Source of the DNA: Symbiodinium natans
Lineage: Eukaryota; Sar; Dinophyceae; Suessiales; Symbiodiniaceae
Assembly (NCBI GenBank): GCA_905221605.1
Contig: CAJNDS010002635.1
Coordinates: forward strand, 191,001-255,000
DNA length: 64,000 bases
Reading direction: 5' to 3'
The notes below the pieces were generated by a model. It did no database searches, was not told where the DNA came from, and was given only the letters and a program-made list of their open reading frames with translations. The position numbers and the translations under genes are program-made. Below, piece after piece: positions 50,130-57,552 of this stretch; position 1 is the stretch's first letter; the number at the start of each line of letters is the position of its first letter.

Positions 50130-52475
50130 ATGCCTTTGACACTCAATAATACAAACACATTAACAGCAGATAATATTGTTGTAAGTGGAACAGATTTAAG
50201 CGACTTATATGCTACAAAAACAGAATTAGGAGACATCAACACGGCAAACTCTTCAAACATAGCAACAAACACAGCAGACATAGCAGTTTTAAACACAAAA
50301 CAACTTCAAAACTTCCATAATATTAGTTCTGTGTCACATTTATTAGATACTGATTATCAAACAAATGCCTCCTTAACGAGCACATTTTACAATAAAACAG
50401 AAATAGACACGACATTAACAAATTATTACACACAAACACAAATAGACACTAATTTATCAACTAATTTTCAGACTAACACACAGTTGGCAACAAATTATTA
50501 CGATAAAGGCGAGGTGGATACATTAGTAGCGGGTGCAGGTGGCGGTGGCGGATACACTGATACAGAAATAGATAATTTACTTGCTTTAAGAGTTCCACTA
50601 AGCGACTTTACCAACAGATTTAGTGCCAGTCCTATTATTGATTGTTCCGCCCCTACGGTTATTCATAGTGGTTTAACCTTAAATAACTCAACTATTAATA
50701 TTTCGCCAGTAGAAGGATTATTATTCAGTAATCAAACAGGAGGAGGAGACAAAGTATCGGCAAAGTTTAAGAACGCAACGAGTTATATAACCTTACAAGG
50801 CGATAAAATATTTTGTAATAATACATCAGATGATGCCATAAAACAATTAGATTTAACCAATAATAATGCAGGTTATAAAATGTCAGGAAAAATAGAAACA
50901 CCAACGGGCGGGTTAGTTGTAGAAAACACAGCAGATGCTAATTTATCATTTACCGTTAGAAACACCGACAATTATATGACTTTTAATAATGATAGTATTG
51001 ATTGTTATAATTCCGTAGGTGATACAGGTAGAATTTTGAATTTAAATAATAATGCTGACCAATATGTTAAAACGCATTCATTGTTAGTAGATACAGGAGC
51101 AAATACATTAACGGGAGGTTATACATTAGATGTTGTAGATAGTGCTATTGCTAGACAGAATTTAAATGCGAATGGTAATTTAGACTTATCAAATGATTTA
51201 AATTTTTATGGTGAAAATTATAATATTTCTAATAATTCAGGACTTACATTTTATAAAGATACAACAGATGCGTCGAATGTAATGTGCGTGAAAAACGCAC
51301 AAGGGTATTTGAAATTTATTTCGTTCGGGATTAATGCTTATAATACAAGCAACGACAGTTCTTCATTACTTTTATTAAACACTGCCAATGGTAATGGTGT
51401 ATATTGTTTAAGTTTAGGTATTGGTGTTATTCAAGGTTCAAATAAACTAAATGTATCGGGTGGCAATAGTAATTTTGGCGGGACAGCATCGTTTCAAAGC
51501 ACATCAACATTTAATGGTGATATTTATGTCAATAATTCGGGTAGAATATTTCAAAGAGCAGATGCTAATAATTCATTGAATGTAATATCAACAGAAGAGA
51601 TTAACTTTTCATTACAATCAAATAGAACAACCGACCCGACAACAGGAACAATAGCACTTCAATTAAATGATACTAACGGAATTACGATTAATAGAGCAGT
51701 TACTAATAACCAAACATTTAATAGTATTGGAAATATCGTTGGTGAAAGCGATGTTGTCAGTTGGGGGCGTTTTATGTTTCAAAACAGTAGTGAATTCAAA
51801 GAAGTATTGGACACTCAATATAAATTATATATTAGAAATGGAGACACAGCAGGAGAAATGAATTTAATAATGGGTTTAGAAAGTAGCACACCAGAAATAC
51901 AATTAACAGACGGAAAAGTTACATTAGTCGGGCAACTGGAAATTACAAATACTGATGTATCAGGGCAACAAAGAGTATTAATAAATAATCCCGACACAGA
52001 TGGATTTATTAGATTAAGTAATAATAATTTATCCAGATTGGATGCCACAAACACAGGCGTTGATGTATATGGTTTCTTTACAACAACTAATAACGCAGAT
52101 ATTGGAGGAAATTTAACCTGTGTTGCTTTAACTGAAACATCAGATGCTTTATTGAAAGAGAACATTAAGGAGGTAAATATAAAGGAATGTTATAAAGCAG
52201 TTAAATATATTAAACCCAAGACATATAATTTTATTAATGATGAAAGCAAAAAAAGTCATATTGGATTCGTAGCAGACGACTTAAAAGATGCTAAAATGAC
52301 AAAAGAATGGGACAACATAATATATTATAATGACGATGGTATGAAGTTATTGGCATATAATACATCAGCAGTGGTATTGTGGGGTTGTGTTCAAGAGTTA
52401 ATGAAAGAAGTAGAAGATTTGAAGAAGGAGGTTAAAAAGTTAAAAGGCGAAGCAAAGGCAAAAGCAAAAGCATAA
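50130..52475 (+). CDS. Fibre-like protein with C-terminal peptidase S74 chaperone
   Basis: Predicted trimeric attachment fibre at the capsid vertex (inference). Residues 1-150 are repetitive short beta/coiled-coil units (TKTELGDINTANSSNIATNT, YTDTEIDNLLALR). The long middle is Asn/Thr/Gly-rich beta-repeat sequence of tail-fibre type. The C-terminal part from about residue 665 is an intramolecular chaperone of the S74 family: Ser671 and Lys676 in TSDALLKENI form the self-cleavage dyad, followed by PKTYNFINDESKKSHIGFVA and a C-terminal coiled coil. Such domains fold the fibre and then cut themselves off. The last residues are an AKAKAKA low-complexity tail. Confidence 0.85.
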   Translation: MPLTLNNTNTLTADNIVVSGTDLSDLYATKTELGDINTANSSNIATNTADIAVLNTKQLQNFHNISSVSHLLDTDYQTNASLTSTFYNKTEIDTTLTNYYTQTQIDTNLSTNFQTNTQLATNYYDKGEVDTLVAGAGGGGGYTDTEIDNLLALRVPLSDFTNRFSASPIIDCSAPTVIHSGLTLNNSTINISPVEGLLFSNQTGGGDKVSAKFKNATSYITLQGDKIFCNNTSDDAIKQLDLTNNNAGYKMSGKIETPTGGLVVENTADANLSFTVRNTDNYMTFNNDSIDCYNSVGDTGRILNLNNNADQYVKTHSLLVDTGANTLTGGYTLDVVDSAIARQNLNANGNLDLSNDLNFYGENYNISNNSGLTFYKDTTDASNVMCVKNAQGYLKFISFGINAYNTSNDSSSLLLLNTANGNGVYCLSLGIGVIQGSNKLNVSGGNSNFGGTASFQSTSTFNGDIYVNNSGRIFQRADANNSLNVISTEEINFSLQSNRTTDPTTGTIALQLNDTNGITINRAVTNNQTFNSIGNIVGESDVVSWGRFMFQNSSEFKEVLDTQYKLYIRNGDTAGEMNLIMGLESSTPEIQLTDGKVTLVGQLEITNTDVSGQQRVLINNPDTDGFIRLSNNNLSRLDATNTGVDVYGFFTTTNNADIGGNLTCVALTETSDALLKENIKEVNIKECYKAVKYIKPKTYNFINDESKKSHIGFVADDLKDAKMTKEWDNIIYYNDDGMKLLAYNTSAVVLWGCVQELMKEVEDLKKEVKKLKGEAKAKAKA

Positions 52476-52484
52476 TAATTAAAT

Positions 52485-52488
52485 TCTA
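52485..52488 (+). promoter_or_regulatory. TCTA late-promoter box
   Basis: 13 nt upstream of the ATG at 52,502. Confidence 0.6.
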
Positions 52489-52501
52489 AAATAATAATAT
52501 A

Positions 52502-52711
52502 ATGGGTTCTACATCATCTAAATCTACTGCCAGTGAAAATATGAAACAAATAAAAGAATTAGATATTAATGAAAAAACAAGAACAGATATGCTATTGTTT
52601 AACACTTTGAAAGATGTTATTGAAAGAGTTGAAAAATTAGAAGAAACAAAGAGCGACAAAATTATGTATCGTTTGCCTGCTGTGAATTTATGTTCGTATT
52701 CATTGATTTAA
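52502..52711 (+). CDS. Small predicted N-myristoylated protein
   Basis: 69 residues beginning MGSTSSKSTASEN: Gly2, Ser6 and Lys7 fit the N-myristoylation consensus, suggesting membrane attachment. The middle is a coiled-coil helix (DVIERVEKLEETKSDK). Myristoylated small proteins are known among DNA viruses with internal membranes, but no homologue is recognised here. The TAA lies in a hairpin shared with the convergent GIY-YIG gene. Confidence 0.65.
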   Translation: MGSTSSKSTASENMKQIKELDINEKTRTDMLLFNTLKDVIERVEKLEETKSDKIMYRLPAVNLCSYSLI

Positions 52712-52738
52712 TAATATTCATCAAAATAATATTATTAA
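52708..52738. terminator. Hairpin shared by convergent genes
   Basis: 11-bp perfect stem TTAATAATATT / AATATTATTAA with a 9-nt loop. Stop codons of both flanking genes lie in its arms (52,709-52,711 and 52,735-52,737). Confidence 0.8.
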
Positions 52739-53277
52739 TCTTCTTGTTCTAACTTTTTGTTATAATAACGCTCCATATTCTTTTTGTTGTAGTATTCTTT
52801 GTTTTGTTCATAATTTTCTTTGCTTTTCTGATTACAATGCTCTTTATTCTCTATATACCACTGGTGTTTTCTCTCTCTTACCTTTTCTGCATTCTTCTCT
52901 GCCCATTGCTTTTTGTATTCTGCTCTCTCCTCTCTGTTTATTAAAGGACGAGATACATTTAATGTTGCATTTAATAGTTCTATGTATTCTCTCTCTTTCC
53001 TTTTCGCGTCCAATTCGTTTTCACATTTGTGTGTTTCTATTAATATCATTTCCCAATTTTCCCAACCGCCATGATCAGCAATAAAATTATACAAATATTT
53101 GTTGTTTATTCTACCACTGTATATTTTTCCGTTTGAATTATAATGACTTGTTTTATGAGCATTCTTACGGTTTTTGAAGTTCGTTGTATGACCTACATAA
53201 CAATCTTTGATATTTAAATCCTTACATACTATCTTATAGAAATGCGTTTGATTGTAATCAATCGGTTTAATGGGCAT
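52735..53277 (-). CDS. GIY-YIG endonuclease
   Basis: 180 residues. The N-terminal 95 form the nuclease fold: FYKIVCKD stands for the GIY strand and DCYVGHT for YIG, followed by the catalytic Arg region (FKNRKNAHK) and the metal-binding Glu in KREREYIELLNATLN. The C-terminal half is a Lys/Glu/Tyr-rich helical region, probably for DNA binding. GIY-YIG enzymes are common in PLVs and virophages, where they may act in replication, repair or mobility. No TCTA is present; a TTAAAGA word lies about 40 nt upstream on its strand, so early expression is possible. Confidence 0.85.
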   Translation of the reverse strand: MPIKPIDYNQTHFYKIVCKDLNIKDCYVGHTTNFKNRKNAHKTSHYNSNGKIYSGRINNKYLYNFIADHGGWENWEMILIETHKCENELDAKRKEREYIELLNATLNVSRPLINREERAEYKKQWAEKNAEKVRERKHQWYIENKEHCNQKSKENYEQNKEYYNKKNMERYYNKKLEQED

Positions 53278-53320
53278 TATGTCCTATTATGTATTATAAA
53301 GTTTCATTTCTTTAAATGTA

Positions 53321-54118
53321 TTATTCGTCATCAACAATTATTCTATGGGTAAAGTTTTTCATAAAAACTTCATTAATATCACCTTTAGTAAGGTTGCAGT
53401 ATAAAAAACTATATGGTTCGCTTGTCGCTTCATTGTAAATCTCTAATAATAACTTTTTTGCTTCTGCTATGTTTTTAGCGTCTGCCAACATCTTTTTATT
53501 GATAAGCATTGCTGATAATTCTTCAACCATTGTCTCTATCTCTTTATAGTTTCTCATCTTGAAGAAAAATAGTTGTCTGGAATTAACACGAATTATTCTT
53601 GATAAAGCACGATACGCTTGAACACTGGTAATCACGCTCAAAGCATTGTGTCTCCCGCGCACATATAACTGATTTAACAAACTTGAATGTCTGCTAAATT
53701 TTTCGTTGTCCGCCATATCGTCAATAACAAGCAAACACGAATGCAATGTTTTATGGTCATTCTTTTTCTGGTATTCTATAACTTTATGGTGTCTTTCTAT
53801 GATTTGTTGTAAATCTGATGCGATATACTCTTCAAAGAAACACTGCTCTTTTTCAGTATCTACTTTCATTTCATCCTTTATATATTTCTTCACTGGCGTC
53901 CATATACTATCTACATTAATAGAAGGACTAAATACATAAATACGAGCGAAGCAGTTTCTATGTATATCTAAAATTAACGACTGTAATAAAATAGTTTTGC
54001 CAGAACCTGATGGTGCTGATATAATCATTGACGCAGGTAATTTAGGCGCTACTTCGTACTTAGACTGTTTAAAGTCATACTCTTTAACATTTACTGGTTT
54101 GACTATCGGTGTAATCAT
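53321..54118 (-). CDS. Packaging ATPase (A32/FtsK-HerA type)
   Basis: Motor that pumps DNA into the capsid, conserved across PLVs, virophages and giant viruses. Walker A APSGSGKT is at residues 35-42, Walker B LLVIDDMAD at 129-137, followed by a sensor strand (ALSVITSVQAY) with RVNSRQLFFFKMRNYKE downstream. The 265-residue length is typical. TCTA is 13 nt before the ATG, with a 38-bp divergent spacer to the small gene at 54,157. All key residues are present, so this gene looks functional. Confidence 0.92.
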   Translation of the reverse strand: MITPIVKPVNVKEYDFKQSKYEVAPKLPASMIISAPSGSGKTILLQSLILDIHRNCFARIYVFSPSINVDSIWTPVKKYIKDEMKVDTEKEQCFFEEYIASDLQQIIERHHKVIEYQKKNDHKTLHSCLLVIDDMADNEKFSRHSSLLNQLYVRGRHNALSVITSVQAYRALSRIIRVNSRQLFFFKMRNYKEIETMVEELSAMLINKKMLADAKNIAEAKKLLLEIYNEATSEPYSFLYCNLTKGDINEVFMKNFTHRIIVDDE

Positions 54119-54156
54119 TATTATAAATACATAGAATAATTTATAATTAGTAATAT
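54119..54156. promoter_or_regulatory. Divergent spacer with TCTA
   Basis: TCTA on the minus strand (54,132-54,135), 13 nt before the ATPase ATG; nothing comparable faces the plus-strand gene. Confidence 0.6.
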
Positions 54157-54306
54157 ATGAAAGGTTATAATGACTATTTAGAGGTTATAGATGAGATAGA
54201 AAAGATAGAAGAAATAATAACAGTGCCTAAATACCGCAGGTGTTGCCATAATACATTAGAGGTGCTGAAATCAATAATATTATGTTTAAAATTAAAATCT
54301 AAGTAA
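54157..54306 (+). CDS. Small protein, unknown (49 residues)
   Basis: ATG at 54,157 (MKGYNDYLEVIDEIEKIEEI) to TAA at 54,306. Helical, with a CC pair and a hydrophobic C-terminal segment (LKSIILCLKLKS). It fills the gap between the ATPase and the next gene, whose TCTA box overlaps its end. Called on position and composition only. Confidence 0.5.
   Translation: MKGYNDYLEVIDEIEKIEEIITVPKYRRCCHNTLEVLKSIILCLKLKSK
54298..54301 (+). promoter_or_regulatory. TCTA late-promoter box
   Basis: 10 nt upstream of the ATG at 54,312. Confidence 0.6.
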
Positions 54307-54311
54307 TGTGA

Positions 54312-54695
54312 ATGAGCGATAAAGAGGACAAAGGAAATATTAACATTGAAAAAGGAAGTGTTAATTGCAATTTTTGCAGGTGTGGTAAAAAAGTCTTTCA
54401 TAAAGAAACTAAAACAACGACTGATAAAGACGGTAATGTTGTCGTTAATCAAGTAGAAGATAGGAGTTCGTGGAGAATTGGAAATGGGCGCGGAGCAACG
54501 CCTGACGGTAATGACGTGTTTAAACAAGACAATCAGTTAGGTAGTGTTGAAATTTGCGACACAGGTTTTGGAATAGGTCGGAAACCTACACCCGAAGAAA
54601 ACCAAGAAAGGATATTTAAATTAGAGACAGATGTAGAAAGAATTGATAAAGATGTTGAACAATTAAAACATAAGAATTTGAATATTATGGATTAA
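54312..54695 (+). CDS. Small cysteine-containing protein, unknown
   Basis: 127 residues. A C-x2-C-x-C cluster (NCNFCRCGKK) near residue 20 could bind metal. The middle is polar (DKDGNVVVNQVEDRSSW) and the C-terminus a coiled coil (RIFKLETDVERIDKDVEQLK). A TCTA box and good codon composition support expression; no family recognised. Confidence 0.65.
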   Translation: MSDKEDKGNINIEKGSVNCNFCRCGKKVFHKETKTTTDKDGNVVVNQVEDRSSWRIGNGRGATPDGNDVFKQDNQLGSVEICDTGFGIGRKPTPEENQERIFKLETDVERIDKDVEQLKHKNLNIMD

Positions 54696-54723
54696 TATCA
54701 AAAAATTAATATCTATATAATAT

Positions 54724-54862
54724 TGACAGAGTACAGAAGTCCCAGACATTGATTGAAACAGGAAGAGAAACCCCCGATTGTGCCCATTGCTCCGAAAATC
54801 GTGTGAGACACAGCACCGTGAATGAACGCACGAAAGGGGAGAGTAGTGCGCTACATTCACAT
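54724..54862. ncRNA. GC-rich island with strong stem-loop, possible structured RNA
   Basis: Set in very AT-rich DNA, this 139-bp block has near-even base composition and no ATG-started ORF. It contains a two-part hairpin: GTGAATG (54,818) with CATTCAC (54,854), and CGCAC (54,827) with GTGCG (54,846), enclosing a purine-rich loop. CGATT/AATCG and TGTG-AGA-CACA can also pair upstream. A non-ATG frame is open through it (CAHCSENRVRHSTV), so an acquired coding fragment is the alternative. Confidence 0.35.
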
Positions 54863-54866
54863 AATT

Positions 54867-54930
54867 AATACTACATAAGATAGTATTGTGAATTAGTTTG
54901 AAAGTTTTCATAATAATTTTATTATGAAAA
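54867..54930. terminator. Two hairpins upstream of 54,977
   Basis: AATACTA-CATAAGA-TAGTATT (54,867-54,887) and the 11-bp stem TTTTCATAATA / TATTATGAAAA with a 4-nt loop (54,905-54,930). Confidence 0.65.
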
Positions 54931-54976
54931 ATTTTATTCTAAAAATTTTAATATAAAATTTCCTATTTTAAGGTAT

Positions 54977-55243
54977 ATGATACAGGAGATGGATTTTGAA
55001 GAGGAACATAAACCATCAAAGTTTCAAAAAATCTTGGAAAGGTTGAATACCATTGATGAAAGGTTAAAAGTGATTGAAGAAAGACAAAAACCTATGGTGA
55101 GAACACCTATTAATAAAGATGCTTCATATGACAACAGGAAAGGAACATATTTAAATAAATTGAATAACGCTGAGATACTTTATCCGAAGCAAACCACTTT
55201 GGAATATTATGGCATTAAAAAGGTGGGAGACCGGTATGAATAA
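54977..55243 (+). CDS. Small coiled-coil protein, unknown
   Basis: 88 residues. Coiled coil in FQKILERLNTIDERLKVIEE; then MVRTPINKDASYDNRKGTYL and a conserved-looking tail (LEYYGIKKVGDRYE). TCTA is about 38 nt upstream, farther than in other genes. No family recognised. Confidence 0.6.
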   Translation: MIQEMDFEEEHKPSKFQKILERLNTIDERLKVIEERQKPMVRTPINKDASYDNRKGTYLNKLNNAEILYPKQTTLEYYGIKKVGDRYE

Positions 55244-55261
55244 GTCCTGAAAAACCCGTTT

Positions 55262-55281
55262 GGACAAAAGGTCTTAAAGAC
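55262..55281 (+). promoter_or_regulatory. Early-type promoter box
   Basis: GGACAAAA, 4-nt gap, TTAAAGAC; identical boxes and spacing occur upstream of the polymerase gene (43,177-43,196, minus). The ATG follows 27 nt later. Confidence 0.6.
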
Positions 55282-55308
55282 AAAACGCCTTAGTATAATA
55301 GATATAAA

Positions 55309-55458
55309 ATGTTCAGTCAGGAAGAACAGGAGGAAATCATTAACAAATTCTTGGGAGTTATTGAAATGAAAGAGGTTATTAATAATAAGGTGAGTATGTG
55401 TTCAAAGTGCAAGTTTAACCAGCAAAAATATGAACCTATACAAGTTAGATTTACCTGA
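55309..55458 (+). CDS. Small CxxC protein, unknown (49 residues)
   Basis: MFSQEEQEEIINKFLGVIEM with a C-terminal CSKCKF pair. The ATG follows an early-type box by 27 nt. It overlaps the next gene by 29 nt in another frame, a compact arrangement that may couple translation. Confidence 0.55.
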   Translation: MFSQEEQEEIINKFLGVIEMKEVINNKVSMCSKCKFNQQKYEPIQVRFT

Positions 55459-56164
55459 TAATGTTATTAAAAATATTTGCAAATACAACTATGAAGAATG
55501 TCAAGTGTGCAAAACATTAAAGGAACTAAAAGAAAATGTTTATGATTGTAGCATCACAAAGTTTGAAAATGCAGTTGATGCTATTGAAGATGAAGATAAA
55601 TACAATATCCAAAACTACACATCAGAAGAAATCAACACCAAAGTATATTATTATGTCAATTTAAATACCTTTCCCACATACAACAAAGTAATAAAACAGA
55701 TATTGAAAGAAGATACAGCATTTTATACCAAAGACATACACAAAGAAATCAAATGCTGTTATACCAAATTGTTTGGCGGTTATGACCAAGTGTCAGAATT
55801 TTACACAAATTACCGCAACAAAATAGTTGAAGAATACCACAAAAAATTTGATAGAGCAACGGACACAAGGACAATATTCACGAATTATCTTGATGAGCAT
55901 ATGAGAAAAGTAACAGATGCCATAAAGCAAATTACAAAATACATTGCAAGCAACGAAGAACACAACAAAGTTGAACATCAACTGTATTCAGCAGAAACCT
56001 CATCTTGGATACAACGAAGAATGACAGACATTGTATTCAATGATGCATACTCGTGGGAAAGATATATGGATGCGAGGTTTCCGTATTTATCAAAAGAGGA
56101 CTACACAAAAAGAATGAAAAAAACACAACCCCACAAAGAAGAACCGTTCCGCAAAACACGATGA
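55430..56164 (+). CDS. Unknown protein, rightmost viral gene
   Basis: 244 residues, mostly helical and polar. It starts MNLYKLDLPDNVIKNICKYN with a CQVC pair close behind; the first 25 residues resemble a short F-box-like or leucine-rich start (weak). The middle and C-terminus (HKEIKCCYTKLFGGYDQVSE, WIQRRMTDIVFNDAYSWERY) match no family I know. It probably shares the early promoter of the overlapping upstream ORF. An 11-bp hairpin at 56,216 marks its 3' side. Confidence 0.65.
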   Translation: MNLYKLDLPDNVIKNICKYNYEECQVCKTLKELKENVYDCSITKFENAVDAIEDEDKYNIQNYTSEEINTKVYYYVNLNTFPTYNKVIKQILKEDTAFYTKDIHKEIKCCYTKLFGGYDQVSEFYTNYRNKIVEEYHKKFDRATDTRTIFTNYLDEHMRKVTDAIKQITKYIASNEEHNKVEHQLYSAETSSWIQRRMTDIVFNDAYSWERYMDARFPYLSKEDYTKRMKKTQPHKEEPFRKTR

Positions 56165-56215
56165 AGATTATCTTAATAGTATAAGCATAAACGACTTCTA
56201 ACATAATATATTAAC

Positions 56216-56240
56216 AATAATATATTCTTAATATATTATT
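56216..56240. terminator. Hairpin after the last viral gene
   Basis: AATAATATATT-CTT-AATATATTATT, 11-bp perfect stem. Confidence 0.7.
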
Positions 56241-56340
56241 AAAAAAGGGTGCCATGCGTAGGTTCATAATTCGTGAATCGGGGAGTTCTTTGGTAGTTTT
56301 GGTATAGGGGTATTCGTTTAAGGTGGCGAGGTGGTACATA

Positions 56341-56550
56341 GATGATTTGTGGTAAAGTGGTTATTGGTGGAGGTGAGGGAGTGGTAAACTGGGATTTATG
56401 TGGTAAAGTGGTTATTGGTGGAGGTAGGGAAGTGGTAAACTGGGATTTATGTGGTAAAGTGGTGAATGTGGGAGGGGACGAAGTGGTAAACTGAAATGTG
56501 TGAATTTGGGCAAATCAGAACAACGAACCTGCGCATGACCATTGCTTGCT
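56341..56550 (-). repeat. Right terminal inverted repeat
   Basis: Inverted copy of 35,231-35,440. Weaker similarity extends inward to about 56,253, where CATGCGTAGGTTCA repeats the outer 14-mer with changes. Confidence 0.95.
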
Positions 56551-56555
56551 CTGTT
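56551..56555. repeat. Target-site duplication, right
   Basis: CTGTT, matching 35,226-35,230. Confidence 0.85.
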
Positions 56556-56734
56556 ACCCTCGATTTTCTTTCATGGGGCAGGAGGGGTCCTGCATACAGC
56601 CAGGATAGAGCCCTCACCCCGCACCCGACGGCACAACCACTGTGAACAAAAAACTTTTTTCCCTTCAAAAAGCCAGAACTACAGAACATTACATAACATA
56701 TGAACAGGGTTTATGTCATACTACAAATCTATAC

Positions 56735-56850
56735 TTCAGACTCCCTATAGAGTACGCCCCAGAGAGAATGCAAGACTCCTTGATTAAGGAACATTTCTTA
56801 AACCATATAGGGACCCCTATAGTAATTTAAGGGAAGACTCCTTAACAACA
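56735..56850. mobile_element. Short inverted-repeat element, family C, diverged
   Basis: CAGACTCCCTATAGAGTACG... with GACTCCTTGATTAAGGAACA and the inverted AATTTAAGGGAAGACTCCTT. Confidence 0.5.
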
Positions 56851-56857
56851 AGGTGTA

Positions 56858-57552
56858 CCTTGGGGACTGAATGAACCTTAATCCCTTCCCCCTAATATTA
56901 AACGGGGGGTCCCCCCCCCCTTTAAAAATTCGAAAAGTATTTTTATTATTAGGGGGTATTTTTATCGAAATGTCGCCAAATTAGACTTCAGGGTTACTCA
57001 AGTAAGTCATCTTCATTGTGCTGTAATTAAGGTTTAGGGTTTAGGGCTTAGGGCTTAGGGCATAGGGTTTAGGGCTTAGGGCATAGGGTTTAGGGCTTAG
57101 GGTTAAGTAGGGTTTAGAGTAGCAAGACAGCCAGGCAGGAAAGATCTGGCATATAGTATGACTAGTCAGGTAGGCTGAGGAGAGCCAGGCTCACAGGCAG
57201 CCAGACAGGCAGCCCGCAGACAGCTTCGTGCTGCGAAAAGCCTTGACTCCGAAGCCTAAACCCTTAATGAACCCTAAGCCCTAAACCCTAAACCCTAAAC
57301 CCTAATTAGACCCTAAACCCTCCTTGGCTTCAGGGTTTCAGGAGCCCTGAACCCCCCCCCTAATTCGGAATAGGTTTTAAAAGGCGGGCTCGGTTTCGGG
57401 AGGTTTTTCCGGAAAGTATTTTTATTATTAGGGGGGTATTTAATAAAAGGGGGAAGGGATTAAGAGGGCTTATGGTTCACATTACCTTCATAGGAATTAT
57501 AGTAGTCAGGGTATATGACCCCGATTTTTTCGGGTTCCCTTCGTCCCCAAGG
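56858..57552. mobile_element. IE-A element split by a TTAA-flanked insertion
   Basis: The left arm CCTTGGGGACTGAATGAACC (56,858) and the rest of the element (from 57,460) are separated by 578 bp. Right end GGGTTCCCTTCGTCCCCAAG; TA on both outer flanks. Confidence 0.8.
56882..57459. mobile_element. TTAA-type nested element
   Basis: Flanked by TTAA on both sides (56,878-56,881 and 57,460-57,463), with inverted ends TCCCTTCCCCC / GGGGGAAGGGA. Subterminal AAAGTATTTTTATTATTAGG occurs near both ends. The interior carries TTTAGGG-like words and CAGGCAGGC-type repeats. TTAA duplication is typical of piggyBac-like elements; no transposase is inside, so it would be non-autonomous. Confidence 0.7.

Larger units (their letters stand above)
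35231..56550. mobile_element. Integrated Polinton-like virus (21.3 kb)
   Basis: A complete element bounded by 210-bp identical inverted repeats starting AGCAAGC and by a 5-7 bp target duplication. It holds the morphogenesis set of PLVs/Polintons (major and minor capsid proteins, A32-type ATPase) together with an rve integrase and a DNA polymerase. Its core (about 38,100-56,250) is visibly AT-rich and lacks both the IE-A elements and the ordinary telomere-like arrays of the host. No adenovirus-type maturation protease was recognised, which fits PLVs better than classical Polintons. Pol, lipase and MCP are each interrupted, so the copy may be defective. Best assignment: PLV/virophage-like lineage infecting a protist. 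Confidence 0.93.
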
